Shown here piece after piece: positions 25,968 to 34,447 of a DNA stretch of 64,000 nucleotides. The notes beneath the pieces are model-generated. The model searched no databases, was not told where the DNA came from, and was given only the letters and a program-made list of their open reading frames with translations. Source of the DNA: Paenibacillus_AA sp045062745. GTDB lineage: Bacteria > Bacillota > Bacilli > Paenibacillales > NBRC-103111. The first letter of the stretch is position 1. The number at the start of each line of letters is the position of its first letter. Position numbers and translations under genes: made by a program. The stretch lies in the NCBI RefSeq assembly GCF_045062745.1, contig NZ_JBJGED010000007.1:124001-188000 (forward strand). The letters run 5' to 3'.

Positions 25968-28844
25968 ATGAAGCTAGGGCAAGTTATGAAGGAGTTGACG
26001 GGGCTGGATGCCCCGCCAAGCTTGTTGGAATATTCGGCCGCTTTCGAGGAGTGGAGGCAAGCAAACGAGCGGACGGCAAGCTTCGACCGGATGCCGAAGG
26101 ACGCGGCCCTTATTTACGATTTGCCGCAAGAGGCGATGAAGCCAATAGCCGAGCTGTATCCGGTTATCGCGGCGGACGAACGTTTGTCTCTGCTCGGGAG
26201 CTTCTGGCACTACATGATTTTTTACGAGCCGCCGGGAACGGGGGGGAACGCATCCGCGTGGCCACTCCCTGACCTAGAACTGGGCAATCGGGCATCCATT
26301 TGGCCGCTAGCCGTCCTGGTCTCGGGATCCGAACGTGCATCCGAGGCGTACAACAAGCTCGGAGTGTCGACCAAGATCGCGATGGAGACACTCGCATTCG
26401 GCGGTCTGTATACACGGGATTATTACAAAAGATATGGGAGATGGGGACTATCGGAGCTAGGGTGGCTCCGGCATCACGTCCATGCCCGCATTTTCCGGCT
26501 CGGCCGGCTCGTCTTCAATCCCGTCATCTTTCATTGGCCTTTCCTCACTGTCCGCAACCGGGCAACCGGGGCGATGGTCACGTTATGCGACGGTGATGTC
26601 CGCTATCGCGGGGATGGACTGCCGGACGGCACGAACAATCGAAGGGAGCCGGACGCGTGGCGGCCAATCCTGCAGCGCTCAGACTCCTTGCTAGCCGGTC
26701 ATCCGGTCACACCCGAAGGGATCGTGCAACAGGAACCGATCGAGCTCGATCCGAAGGAGTGGGAGGAAGTTCTTGCTAAGGGCGATCCGGTTGTGGACGT
26801 GCACATCCCGTCCGGCAGCAAGCTGTCTGAGGCCGAATGCGAGGAGGCGTATGAGCAGGCGTATACGTTCTTCGCGCACTACTTCCCGAGCGTACCGTTC
26901 CGGGCGTTCATCTGCAAGTCGTGGATCATGGACCCGGCGCTCGCCCGCATCCTGCCGCCGGAGTCGAAGCTGGTCAAGTTTCAACGGAGGTTCGACCCGC
27001 TTCCGGTGATCGGAGACGAACGGCAGACGTACGACCTTGTATTCGAGCAGCCAGACATCGACCTGTCCACATTTACGCCTGTGACCTCCCTGCAGCGGGC
27101 GATCATCGACTACGTCAAACGGGGGAACCTGATGCGATCCTCCGCCGGGTTTACGCTGTGGCCCCAGACGAACCTACACATGCTGCAGCCATCCATCATG
27201 CCGCTGCCTGCCGCTTTGCAGTTCGATGCGGTTCATGAAGATGCTTACGTCGCGTTCTGGCTTCAAACCTCACTGAAGCGCGTTTTTCCAAAGTCGGCAC
27301 CGGAAGGCGGCAGTCAATTGTCGCTCACAACGGCAAGAAATGCTCGAATCTCGTTTCAGGCTTGTCTGAAAAACAACCGCCCGCTCTCCTTGCAAGTGGA
27401 GTGCGAAGCGGAAGCTCCTAATGGAATCGGCGTTCAGGTGAGGCGCGTCGGCTGGGTTCCGCAAGCTTATTTGTCGGAGGACGTTCCGTTGGAAGAGCTC
27501 GACGGCTCGGCTTACATTCCCGGCTTTGTTCCCGACCCCCTCTATCCCGATCGGCACGCCAAAATCAGCGCCTTCACGAATCAGGCGTTTTGGATAACCG
27601 TTCAGATTCCTGAACGAGTCAAGCCGGGACAATACCGCATCACGGTAAGCTTCAGCAGTCCCTCCTTCACCGAGACGATGAATTTGTCCGCCGACATCGA
27701 GGTGAAATCCGTAATCATCGGTAAGCGCCGAAGCTTTCCAGTCACCCATTGGTGGAACGCAGACTGTATTTACGACTGGTACGGCCAGCGGCCCTTCGGG
27801 GATGAAAGCTTCGAATGGATCGCCAAATATCTCAAAAACATGGTTGATCATGGGTGCGACACCATCTATGTGCCTCTGTTCAATATCCGCTCCCCCGAGA
27901 TTATGGAAAGGCCTCCGCAGCTTCTAATAGTAACGGAAGAGCCGGGAAAGTACTCTTTCGACTGGGAGCGGGTCCGCAAGTTTGTCGATTTGGCGAAAGA
28001 GCTTGGATTTGAACGTTTTGAATGGACGCATTTGTGGTCGTATGGTTCTTCCGGTGGAAGGATGAGCACGCCCACACGGATTTATACGGAGAGGAATGGC
28101 AGCATGGAGTTGCTGTTTCCGGAGGATTTGGACGGCGGGGGAGAGATCTACCGCCACTTCCTAAGCGTACTTTTGCCGGAATTCAAACGGTTTTTGCTTG
28201 AGGAGGGGATCTTGGAGCAATCGTTTTTTCATGTATCCGACGAGCCGAAGGAGATCGAAAACTACAAGAAATCAAGAGACCTGTTGAAGGAGCTTGCCCC
28301 ATGGATGAAGGTCGTCGACGCTATTTACAAAAATACCTCGGCGGCCATTGGTCTGATGGATGCCATCATACCGGATGCCAGATCGGCCAACGCCTTTGTC
28401 GAGAAGCGCATCCCGCATTGGGTGTACTACTGTGTCATTCCGCGAGGACGCTACATCAACCGACTGTTCGACACGCCCTTGATCAAAGTGCGGATGCAGG
28501 GGCTGGTGTTTTATCGGTTGCGTACGCTCGGTTTTCTGCATTGGGGCTACAATTATTGGTACCGATATTGCGAGGGACAACAGCTGGTTGATCCTTATAC
28601 CGATGGAGCCGCCGGTCAAAAAAAGCTCCCATACGGCGATGCGTTCGTCGTCTATCCGGGGGAGGATGGCCCTGTCGATTCCATCCGGTGGGAAATTTTC
28701 GCTGAAGGGCTGCAGGATTACGCTCTGCTGCAGACGCTCGGTGTCGATCCCGACGACGAGCGGTTAGGTGCCATCCATAATTATTCCGATTTTCCTCGCT
28801 CCGAGGACTGGCTGCATCATGTTCTTCAGTCGGTTATGCAATAG
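25968..28844 (+). CDS. N-acyltransferase / GH123-like hydrolase fusion
   Basis: 958-residue single open frame. Residues about 1-400 look like the two-part acyltransferase (NAT_N plus GNAT_C-like) that normally stands alone: YDLPQEAMKP, GLYTRDYY, GDGLPDGTN and a SLQRAIIDYVKRGN end. From about residue 410 to the end it aligns over the whole length with the GH123-like protein at 14002 (FWLQTSLKRVFP, NARISFQAC, VTHWWNADCIYDWY). The pair Asp758-Glu759 lies in VSDEP. No signal peptide, so a cytosolic enzyme. Start could be the ATG at 25956 or, after GGTGTGGGAG, 25968. Last gene of the run; inferred to couple acyl transfer with glycoside cleavage. Confidence 0.8.
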   Translation: MKLGQVMKELTGLDAPPSLLEYSAAFEEWRQANERTASFDRMPKDAALIYDLPQEAMKPIAELYPVIAADERLSLLGSFWHYMIFYEPPGTGGNASAWPLPDLELGNRASIWPLAVLVSGSERASEAYNKLGVSTKIAMETLAFGGLYTRDYYKRYGRWGLSELGWLRHHVHARIFRLGRLVFNPVIFHWPFLTVRNRATGAMVTLCDGDVRYRGDGLPDGTNNRREPDAWRPILQRSDSLLAGHPVTPEGIVQQEPIELDPKEWEEVLAKGDPVVDVHIPSGSKLSEAECEEAYEQAYTFFAHYFPSVPFRAFICKSWIMDPALARILPPESKLVKFQRRFDPLPVIGDERQTYDLVFEQPDIDLSTFTPVTSLQRAIIDYVKRGNLMRSSAGFTLWPQTNLHMLQPSIMPLPAALQFDAVHEDAYVAFWLQTSLKRVFPKSAPEGGSQLSLTTARNARISFQACLKNNRPLSLQVECEAEAPNGIGVQVRRVGWVPQAYLSEDVPLEELDGSAYIPGFVPDPLYPDRHAKISAFTNQAFWITVQIPERVKPGQYRITVSFSSPSFTETMNLSADIEVKSVIIGKRRSFPVTHWWNADCIYDWYGQRPFGDESFEWIAKYLKNMVDHGCDTIYVPLFNIRSPEIMERPPQLLIVTEEPGKYSFDWERVRKFVDLAKELGFERFEWTHLWSYGSSGGRMSTPTRIYTERNGSMELLFPEDLDGGGEIYRHFLSVLLPEFKRFLLEEGILEQSFFHVSDEPKEIENYKKSRDLLKELAPWMKVVDAIYKNTSAAIGLMDAIIPDARSANAFVEKRIPHWVYYCVIPRGRYINRLFDTPLIKVRMQGLVFYRLRTLGFLHWGYNYWYRYCEGQQLVDPYTDGAAGQKKLPYGDAFVVYPGEDGPVDSIRWEIFAEGLQDYALLQTLGVDPDDERLGAIHNYSDFPRSEDWLHHVLQSVMQ

Positions 28845-29838
28845 TTGACCCGCACCACGTTCCGATTCTGCAAGCGGCCGTAAAACTGGCCCAAGACAAT
28901 AGATGAAGAAGCTGTATGTCTTCCGGATAGGCGGCTCGGAATACGTGCACCAGTTCCTCATCCACTTGATAAGGAGCAAGGGCGGTAAGCAGGGCGAGCT
29001 TGGCTGCGATCCGCGAAGGCCCGGACAAACTTTCGACGGCTTGCTCCGCCCATTTTCGGCTAATTCCAGGATCTTTGCCGTCCCAATGATCCAAATACCC
29101 GATTACAACCTCGCGAGCACGATCGTCCAGAACGCTCTCTCCCGCTGCATGGGTGGCGGCGGCGAGACTTGCGAATGCTCGGCTAATGATGCGATTGGAT
29201 CCTGCCCAGCGGAGATTCTCCGGCAAGGGGGCGTCGGGCAAAAACGGTAACGATTCTCCAGGTTGTTTGCTTCTTCTCACGGTGGACGACAAATAAACGG
29301 CGCTAGTCTTGAAAAGGGCGGCTCTCAAAGAAGTATGCTTCGGGATGAACGACTGATTCAGCAGTACATCCATCATTTTGTTGATATAGTTGTTGATCAC
29401 GACCGTTCCGATGATTTCGGGTGCAACTTGATCAGAAAACGGCCGATTGATAAGTTGCGGAGAACCGGGTGAACGTGTCGCGAGTGTCCACTCAATCATC
29501 GCCCTCATCTTGCTGTCTGCGATTTCATGAACCGAGTTACTGTTAATTTTCTTAGCCACGTCCTTGTTGCCGGCAGCGATGAGCATGGCGCTATGGGCGT
29601 CCACGCAGAATGGACATTGATTGAGTTTGGATACCGCTACGGCAATGGCTTCTTTTACATCCCGGGGCACAACGCCTACCAGCTGCGTCTCTCTTAATCC
29701 CGACCAGACGGCTGCCAACAGAAGAGGAGAAGGGGAGTGCATCTTGAAGATGTCTCCGACAAGGCCGAAATCCCTCCGAATTTGGTTATAAATGGGCTTG
29801 AATGAGTCCTTATTCACCGGCTGGATATATTTGATCAT
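28834..29838 (-). CDS. carboxymuconolactone decarboxylase/AhpD-like protein
   Basis: 334-residue protein. The AhpD-type redox motif QCPFCVDAH around residue 80 carries the CxxC pair and downstream His. The C-terminal half is helical and looks like a second, degenerate domain. GAGGAGG precedes the ATG at 29838. Its 3' end overlaps the fusion gene on the opposite strand by 11 bp. It is divergent from a MarR regulator with shared operators, which suggests induction by oxidants or electrophiles. Confidence 0.82.
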   Translation of the reverse strand: MIKYIQPVNKDSFKPIYNQIRRDFGLVGDIFKMHSPSPLLLAAVWSGLRETQLVGVVPRDVKEAIAVAVSKLNQCPFCVDAHSAMLIAAGNKDVAKKINSNSVHEIADSKMRAMIEWTLATRSPGSPQLINRPFSDQVAPEIIGTVVINNYINKMMDVLLNQSFIPKHTSLRAALFKTSAVYLSSTVRRSKQPGESLPFLPDAPLPENLRWAGSNRIISRAFASLAAATHAAGESVLDDRAREVVIGYLDHWDGKDPGISRKWAEQAVESLSGPSRIAAKLALLTALAPYQVDEELVHVFRAAYPEDIQLLHLLSWASFTAACRIGTWCGSTIA

Positions 29839-29870
29839 GAAGGTCCTCCTCATCTCAACGCACTAAATGT

Positions 29871-29900
29871 TGTATAGTGATAAAATATGTATAAATACAA
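29871..29900 (-). promoter_or_regulatory. promoter of the AhpD-like gene
   Basis: Minus strand: TTGTAT (29900-29895), 18 bp, TATACA (29876-29871). The -35 overlaps operator copy 1 at 29888-29899. Confidence 0.6.
29888..29899. promoter_or_regulatory. MarR operator candidate, copy 1
   Basis: TGTATAAATACA, near-perfect palindrome of the form TGYATAAATRCA, overlapping the -35 of the minus-strand promoter. Exactly 60 bp from copy 2. Confidence 0.55.
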
Positions 29901-29946
29901 TTATGCATATGACTTTTTGAATGTCAATAGTCCCAAATTGCAATTG

Positions 29947-29976
29947 TTGCATAAATGCATATTTCCGCTGTATAAT
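29947..29976 (+). promoter_or_regulatory. promoter of the MarR gene
   Basis: TTGCAT (29947-29952), 18 bp, TATAAT (29971-29976). It makes upstream ATG candidates (29887, 29977) unusable and supports the start at 30004. Confidence 0.65.
29948..29959. promoter_or_regulatory. MarR operator candidate, copy 2
   Basis: TGCATAAATGCA, same TGYATAAATRCA pattern, lying over the -35 of the MarR promoter; suggests autorepression. Confidence 0.55.
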
Positions 29977-30003
29977 ATGGAAAAACAATGGCCGGTGAGC
30001 GCA

Positions 30004-30441
30004 ATGAATCCTTCCCTTTTGGGCGAGCTGTTCAATGAGATCTTAGTCAAGTCTACCATTCTGGTATCGGACAAGTCCTTCATCGATGATTTGACGCCCA
30101 GACAAGTTCATATCGTGATGGATATCGGCACGAATGTATTCAAGCACGGCGAGCTGGCAGCGAGATTGGGCGTCGAACCTTCGACCCTTACACGCACACT
30201 GGATTTGCTCGTCAAGAATGGGTTAATAGACCGTCAATTGAATCCGGATAATCGCAGAGAGGTGTTAATCCGGCTATCCGACAATGGACTTTCGGTACTG
30301 AATAAAATTCATGAGAAGATGATCAAAGGCTGTGCCGAAATTCTGAAACACGTTCCGGAGCAGCAAATGGAATCGATGGAAACCAGCATCCAGCTGCTTC
30401 TAACGATCATGAGACAATTCCATTTCAAGCACGAGTTATAA
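30004..30441 (+). CDS. MarR-family transcriptional regulator
   Basis: 145-residue winged helix-turn-helix regulator, standard MarR size from the ATG at 30004, which has GGTGAG upstream and lies downstream of the promoter. LAARLGVEPSTLTRTLDLLVKNGLI is the recognition region and DNRREVLIRLSDNG the wing. Divergent from the AhpD-like gene; the two TGYATAAATRCA palindromes between them are the likely targets. It would release both promoters on oxidative or electrophile signals (family inference). A perfect bidirectional terminator follows. Confidence 0.88.
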   Translation: MNPSLLGELFNEILVKSTILVSDKSFIDDLTPRQVHIVMDIGTNVFKHGELAARLGVEPSTLTRTLDLLVKNGLIDRQLNPDNRREVLIRLSDNGLSVLNKIHEKMIKGCAEILKHVPEQQMESMETSIQLLLTIMRQFHFKHEL

Positions 30442-30474
30442 AAACGAGTCCTCCGACAAAGAGGACTCGTTTTT
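30441..30474 (+). terminator. bidirectional rho-independent terminator
   Basis: AAAACGAGTCCTC (30441-30453) pairs with GAGGACTCGTTTT (30461-30473) around a 7-nt loop; T-runs on both strands serve the MarR gene and the convergent MocR gene. Confidence 0.9.
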
Positions 30475-31819
30475 AGATTCGCCGAAGCTCTTCCGCGATT
30501 TTCGCAATTCCCCCGGCTATCTCATCTTCTTTGACCTGGGAAGCGTTTAGCTTTAACACGTTTGCTTTTGGAAAAGAGGATAAATAATGCTTGTCAATCG
30601 GCTCTAGTAGAATGGACTGTTTTTGGAGCCGAGCGAGCAGAAGAGAGAGAGGAATTCTGGCTTGCAGGCTGATGTGAGTGTGTATGCTGGGCTGATCCGG
30701 TGGGTAAAAGGTGAACAGCCCGTTGCTCCTCCCGGCATGTTCTTTCAAGCAAGTAGCCATAATGGAGGCTCTGCGGGCATAGGAGCTGCGAATTTTCTCC
30801 TTGTGCCGTTCGAACATGCGACTCTTCAGATAGATTTCCAGGGCGCCCTGCGACAGCATGGAGCTATCGATATCTTGAAGCTTTTTGTATCGGACAAATA
30901 TTTCAACCAGTGCATCCGGAATAACGGCCACCCCGATGCGCAGGCCGGGAAAGATGACTTTGGAATAGCTTTTTAAATATATGACATGAGAGGAGGTGTC
31001 ATAGGCGAACAGGGGGTCTCTTTTCCGGTCCTGCTCCAAATCGGCCAAATGATCGTCCTCGACGATCAGTACATCGTATTTTCGTGCCAACTCCACAATT
31101 TTTTGTTTCTCCTGCCTGGAGTACGCGGTTCCTAGCGGGACTTGAAACCGTGACATCGTATAGAACAGTTTAATATCCTCCGTGCGAAAGATCCTTTCCA
31201 ATTCCTCCAAATCGATTCCTTCCGCCGTTCTTTGGATGCCGACAGCGGGTATATTCCCAGTTTCCAGAATCGCGATGAACAGATGATAACAGGGCTGTTC
31301 TACCAAGATCTTCTTTTTCCCATTAGGAAAAGGAATGGAACTCAGGATGAAAAGCGCTTGCTGAATGCCGGACGTAATGACAATGTTACGCTCGTTCGTG
31401 AACACCTGGTGGCTGGCGAGATGCTTTTGAACGATACGAATCAGGGACGGGAGCCCTTGCTGGGTGCCGTAACGAAACAAGTTGTTTTTGTACGTATCGA
31501 TCGCCTTATTGATGCATTGTTGGAAGTCCAAATAAGGAAACACGTCAGGATCCGGTGTGGAAGCTGCAAAATCGAGCATGATCGAAGATGCCGCTCCTTC
31601 GTCTCCATGTTTCCCTTTGACCACGTAATAGCCGCTTTTGGGGATTGAATAAATCATATGGCGCTTTTCAAGCTCAGAGAGCATGCGGAGGACGGTGCTT
31701 TTGCTGCAGCCATACTGTTCGGCCAGGGTTTGAATCGAGGGAATTTTATCTCCCTCTTTGAAGATGCGGCGTTCCATTTTTCTTTCCATTTCATTAAACA
31801 TCATTTGATATTTGTACAC
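30473..31819 (-). CDS. MocR-type GntR/aminotransferase regulator
   Basis: 448-residue regulator: GntR winged helix (about 5-75, IPSIQTLAEQYGCSKSTV) joined to a fold-type-I aminotransferase domain that binds PLP as a sensor. The PLP lysine is in LKSYSK (about residue 287); FQVPLG and EDDHLADL correspond to the usual PLP-pocket motifs. The GTG at 31819 is chosen because GAGGAA lies 6 nt upstream; longer readings run into the operator. Divergent from an EamA exporter with a 20-bp palindrome between them, so it probably regulates itself and the exporter. Confidence 0.9.
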   Translation of the reverse strand: MYKYQMMFNEMERKMERRIFKEGDKIPSIQTLAEQYGCSKSTVLRMLSELEKRHMIYSIPKSGYYVVKGKHGDEGAASSIMLDFAASTPDPDVFPYLDFQQCINKAIDTYKNNLFRYGTQQGLPSLIRIVQKHLASHQVFTNERNIVITSGIQQALFILSSIPFPNGKKKILVEQPCYHLFIAILETGNIPAVGIQRTAEGIDLEELERIFRTEDIKLFYTMSRFQVPLGTAYSRQEKQKIVELARKYDVLIVEDDHLADLEQDRKRDPLFAYDTSSHVIYLKSYSKVIFPGLRIGVAVIPDALVEIFVRYKKLQDIDSSMLSQGALEIYLKSRMFERHKEKIRSSYARRASIMATCLKEHAGRSNGLFTFYPPDQPSIHTHISLQARIPLSLLLARLQKQSILLEPIDKHYLSSFPKANVLKLNASQVKEDEIAGGIAKIAEELRRI

Positions 31820-31838
31820 GACAGGTTCCTCATTATTA

Positions 31839-31858
31839 GATCTATACCGGTATAGATC
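31839..31858. promoter_or_regulatory. perfect 20-bp palindrome, MocR operator
   Basis: GATCTATACCGGTATAGATC, self-complementary over all 20 bases and containing CTATACC/GGTATAG arms resembling known MocR sites. Lies 20 bp upstream of the MocR start and about 95 bp before the EamA start. Confidence 0.7.
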
Positions 31859-31951
31859 ATACTTTTCCTCATTGTAACTCCTTGCACGGACAAATTCGAT
31901 AGATTTTGAGAAAACTGCGATTCCATCCATTTGAAGTGAGGAGTGAAGGTC

Positions 31952-32887
31952 ATGATTCAAACTACTCGGTTGAAGCCTTATTTCGCAGCCATTGCCAATG
32001 CATGCATCGTCGGATTGTCCTTTATGTTCGTCAAGACGGCCTTAGCCGAAGTGGGTCCAATCGATACGCTGGCTCACAGGTTTACCGTATCAGTCGCGGC
32101 TATAATCGTTGCGGTTTCGTTCGGATGGATGAAGCTGAAGGTCAAGCTGAGAGATGTGCTTTCGATCCTGCCGTTAGCCGTGTTTTATCCTGCGCTTTTC
32201 TTTGCCTTCCAGGCATTCGGTATGGTGTATTCGACTTCGTCGGAGGCGGGAATTATTCATGCGACGGTTCCGATTTTTACGATGGTTTTGGCGCACTATT
32301 TCTTGAACGAGCCATCCAATGTATGGCAAAAAGGATCTACTTTAATATCGGTAGCGGGCGTCGTTTATATTTTCGTCGGAAAAGGCTTCCAATTTGAAAC
32401 GGCAAATATCAAAGGATCGATGCTTATTCTACTCTCTGTCCTTTCTCTCGCAGGTTATAGTGTATTAGCCCGAAAGCTGGCCCAAACATTCAGGGCAACG
32501 GATTTGACGATCGTGATGCTCGTGATCGGGTTCCTTTTCTTCAACAGTTTATCCGTCATTCAACACCTTTCAGAGGGAACGCTCCGAACGTTTTACGTCC
32601 CCTTTCAAAATCCGTTGTTCGTGATGTCCATCCTCTATCTAGGCATCTTGTCTACACTGGTGACTTCATGGTTATCCAACTTCGCTTTTTCCAAAATGGA
32701 AGCAACAAAGCTCAGCGTATTCAATCATTTGGCTACGCTTGTGACGCTTGCCGGTGGCGTCGTGTTTCTGCGGGAAAAGCTGGAGTATTATCACCTCGTT
32801 GGAGCCGGTCTCATTATTTTGGGCGTGACAGGCGCGAATTTCCTCCAAACTTCAAAAGGGAAAGTAAGGGAGGATTTAACTCAATGA
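31952..32887 (+). CDS. EamA/DMT-family transporter
   Basis: 311-residue membrane protein with about ten helices in two EamA repeats (about 10-140 and 155-300). GTGAGGAG lies 8 nt before the ATG at 31952; the GTG at 31943 overlaps it. DMT exporters next to MocR regulators commonly export amino acids or related metabolites; substrate not known. Overlaps the next gene by 4 bp (ATGA). Confidence 0.9.
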   Translation: MIQTTRLKPYFAAIANACIVGLSFMFVKTALAEVGPIDTLAHRFTVSVAAIIVAVSFGWMKLKVKLRDVLSILPLAVFYPALFFAFQAFGMVYSTSSEAGIIHATVPIFTMVLAHYFLNEPSNVWQKGSTLISVAGVVYIFVGKGFQFETANIKGSMLILLSVLSLAGYSVLARKLAQTFRATDLTIVMLVIGFLFFNSLSVIQHLSEGTLRTFYVPFQNPLFVMSILYLGILSTLVTSWLSNFAFSKMEATKLSVFNHLATLVTLAGGVVFLREKLEYYHLVGAGLIILGVTGANFLQTSKGKVREDLTQ

Positions 32888-33270
32888 ACATGGTTACTAA
32901 GATGCTTGTAATTTTTAAATGGCTGGCATGGATTTTTGCCGTTGGAATTGTCGTTCAGGTGCTAATCGCCGGTATGGCCTTGTTTGAGGATGCGAAGCAT
33001 TGGACCGGTCATTCAAGCTTTGCCGTGTACATCTCGATTATTCCTGTCCTTATGCTCGTAACGGCGTTCATCGGTCGTCTGCCTGCGGCCCTTCGCGCTC
33101 AAACCGGCATGCTGATCGGGATGATCATTCTGATCGCCCTGAGCGCCATGTTTAGGTCGGATATCGGCTGGTTGGCCTCGCTCCATCCTGTGATCGCCGT
33201 GTTTTTATTTTTTAGAACGATGACCGTCATCCGGTTAACCGCCGACTTGTCGAAGTCCAATCGCTATTGA
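32884..33270 (+). CDS. DUF6220-like four-helix membrane protein
   Basis: 128-residue protein with four hydrophobic helices. The N-terminal AVGIVVQVLIAGMALF, a central H-S region and the C-terminal LHPVIAVFLFF match the layout of DUF6220 proteins. ATG overlaps the EamA stop, with AGGGAGGA-like Shine-Dalgarno inside the upstream gene. Co-translated with the exporter; function unknown. Confidence 0.7.
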   Translation: MNMVTKMLVIFKWLAWIFAVGIVVQVLIAGMALFEDAKHWTGHSSFAVYISIIPVLMLVTAFIGRLPAALRAQTGMLIGMIILIALSAMFRSDIGWLASLHPVIAVFLFFRTMTVIRLTADLSKSNRY

Positions 33271-33349
33271 GCACTAGGTCGATTCCGTATACTGGAGTAG
33301 ACATCGATAGGAACTTCATGAAAGATAGCAATACAAAAGAAACTTATAA

Positions 33350-33389
33350 ACAATCATTATTGTACAATTAAAATGCTAGTACCCATAAT
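33350..33389 (+). promoter_or_regulatory. promoter candidate with ACAAT inverted repeat
   Basis: TTGTAC (33360-33365), 18 bp, CATAAT (33384-33389). ACAAT-4-ATTGT (33350-33363) overlaps the -35 and may be an operator. Nothing else seen in 33271-33452. Confidence 0.35.
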
Positions 33390-33452
33390 CCGCAGTCGAG
33401 GTTACTATAGTATTTCTTGCACAAACACACTAGCGCATAAAGGAGGCTAATC

Positions 33453-34208
33453 ATGAATAATCCAAAAAGCGGTTATAAGAAGGTTAATGGACTCCATATG
33501 TATTATGAAATCCACGGTAGCGGCAAACCGCTCATTATGCTGCATGGTCAGTTTGCAACTGCGAGCATGTTCTACCCCCTGTTGCCAGACCTGGTTCAGC
33601 ACCGCCAGGTAGTTTTAATTGAACAGCAAGGCCATGGCCATACCGCAGACATTGATCGTCCCTTAAGTTTTGCTCAAATGGCCCATGATACCGCTGATCT
33701 ATTGAGTCAACTAGAGATCATTGAAGCGGACGTGTTTGGCTATAGCGCAGGCGGAACAATCGCGCTGCAGCTAGCTAAGTTGTATCCGCACCTTATCCGC
33801 AGACTGGTGCTAGCCTCAACGGTTTATAGTATGGATGGCTATTTTCCTTATATTGTTGAAGGCCTTAAACATGCTTCGGCAGAAGCTTTTCCATCCGAGA
33901 TGAGGCAAGAATACGAACGTGTAGCTCCGCATCCCGAGGATTGGTCAAAGCTTATTGCCAAAGGCGCTGAGATGGCGAACCGAGGAAATAAAGAGGATTT
34001 TCTAGAACCGGCGCAGCTGCAACAAATTACTGCACCTGTCCTGCTTGTGATGGGAGACAAGGATATCATTCGCCCGGAATACGCTCATGAGATGGCCAAG
34101 TTCCTTCATAGCAAGCTTGTAGTGGTGAGTGGGGATCATGCCTCGTATATTGCGGCACAGCCCCAGCCGTTACTCGATCAACTCCATGATTTTTTGTTTC
34201 ATTCCTAG
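33453..34208 (+). CDS. alpha/beta hydrolase
   Basis: 251-residue alpha/beta-hydrolase with an intact triad: Ser98 in GYSAGG, Asp204 in GDKDIIRPE and His229 in GDHASY; the oxyanion HG lies near residue 31. AAAGGAGG is well placed. Stands alone between its own promoter candidate and a terminator. Esterase, lactonase or similar; substrate unknown. Confidence 0.88.
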   Translation: MNNPKSGYKKVNGLHMYYEIHGSGKPLIMLHGQFATASMFYPLLPDLVQHRQVVLIEQQGHGHTADIDRPLSFAQMAHDTADLLSQLEIIEADVFGYSAGGTIALQLAKLYPHLIRRLVLASTVYSMDGYFPYIVEGLKHASAEAFPSEMRQEYERVAPHPEDWSKLIAKGAEMANRGNKEDFLEPAQLQQITAPVLLVMGDKDIIRPEYAHEMAKFLHSKLVVVSGDHASYIAAQPQPLLDQLHDFLFHS

Positions 34209-34231
34209 GAGGAATACCAAAAAATACAACA

Positions 34232-34271
34232 AACAAGGTCGGCATGAAAGGATAAGCCTGACCTTGTTTTT
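34232..34271 (+). terminator. rho-independent terminator
   Basis: AACAAGGTC (34232-34240) pairs with GACCTTGTT (34260-34268), continued by a T-run. Confidence 0.8.
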
Positions 34272-34331
34272 ATTTGGTTTCGACGCATTTGGGGACTGTA
34301 GTTCCTTTGCGTGATCTTGTGTTGAATAATG

Positions 34332-34361
34332 TTGACTGATGTGGTTTTCAAGAAATATAAT
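34332..34361 (+). promoter_or_regulatory. promoter of the second glycan locus
   Basis: TTGACT (34332-34337), 18 bp, TATAAT (34356-34361), 86 bp before the racemase-like gene. No IclR-type box here. Confidence 0.7.
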
Positions 34362-34447
34362 GAAAAGAAATGATCAACACCCCACTAGATCGGCAACAAT
34401 GCAAAAATGGCTGTGGGTTTGTGTTTGAGTTGGAGGGCGATACAAAG

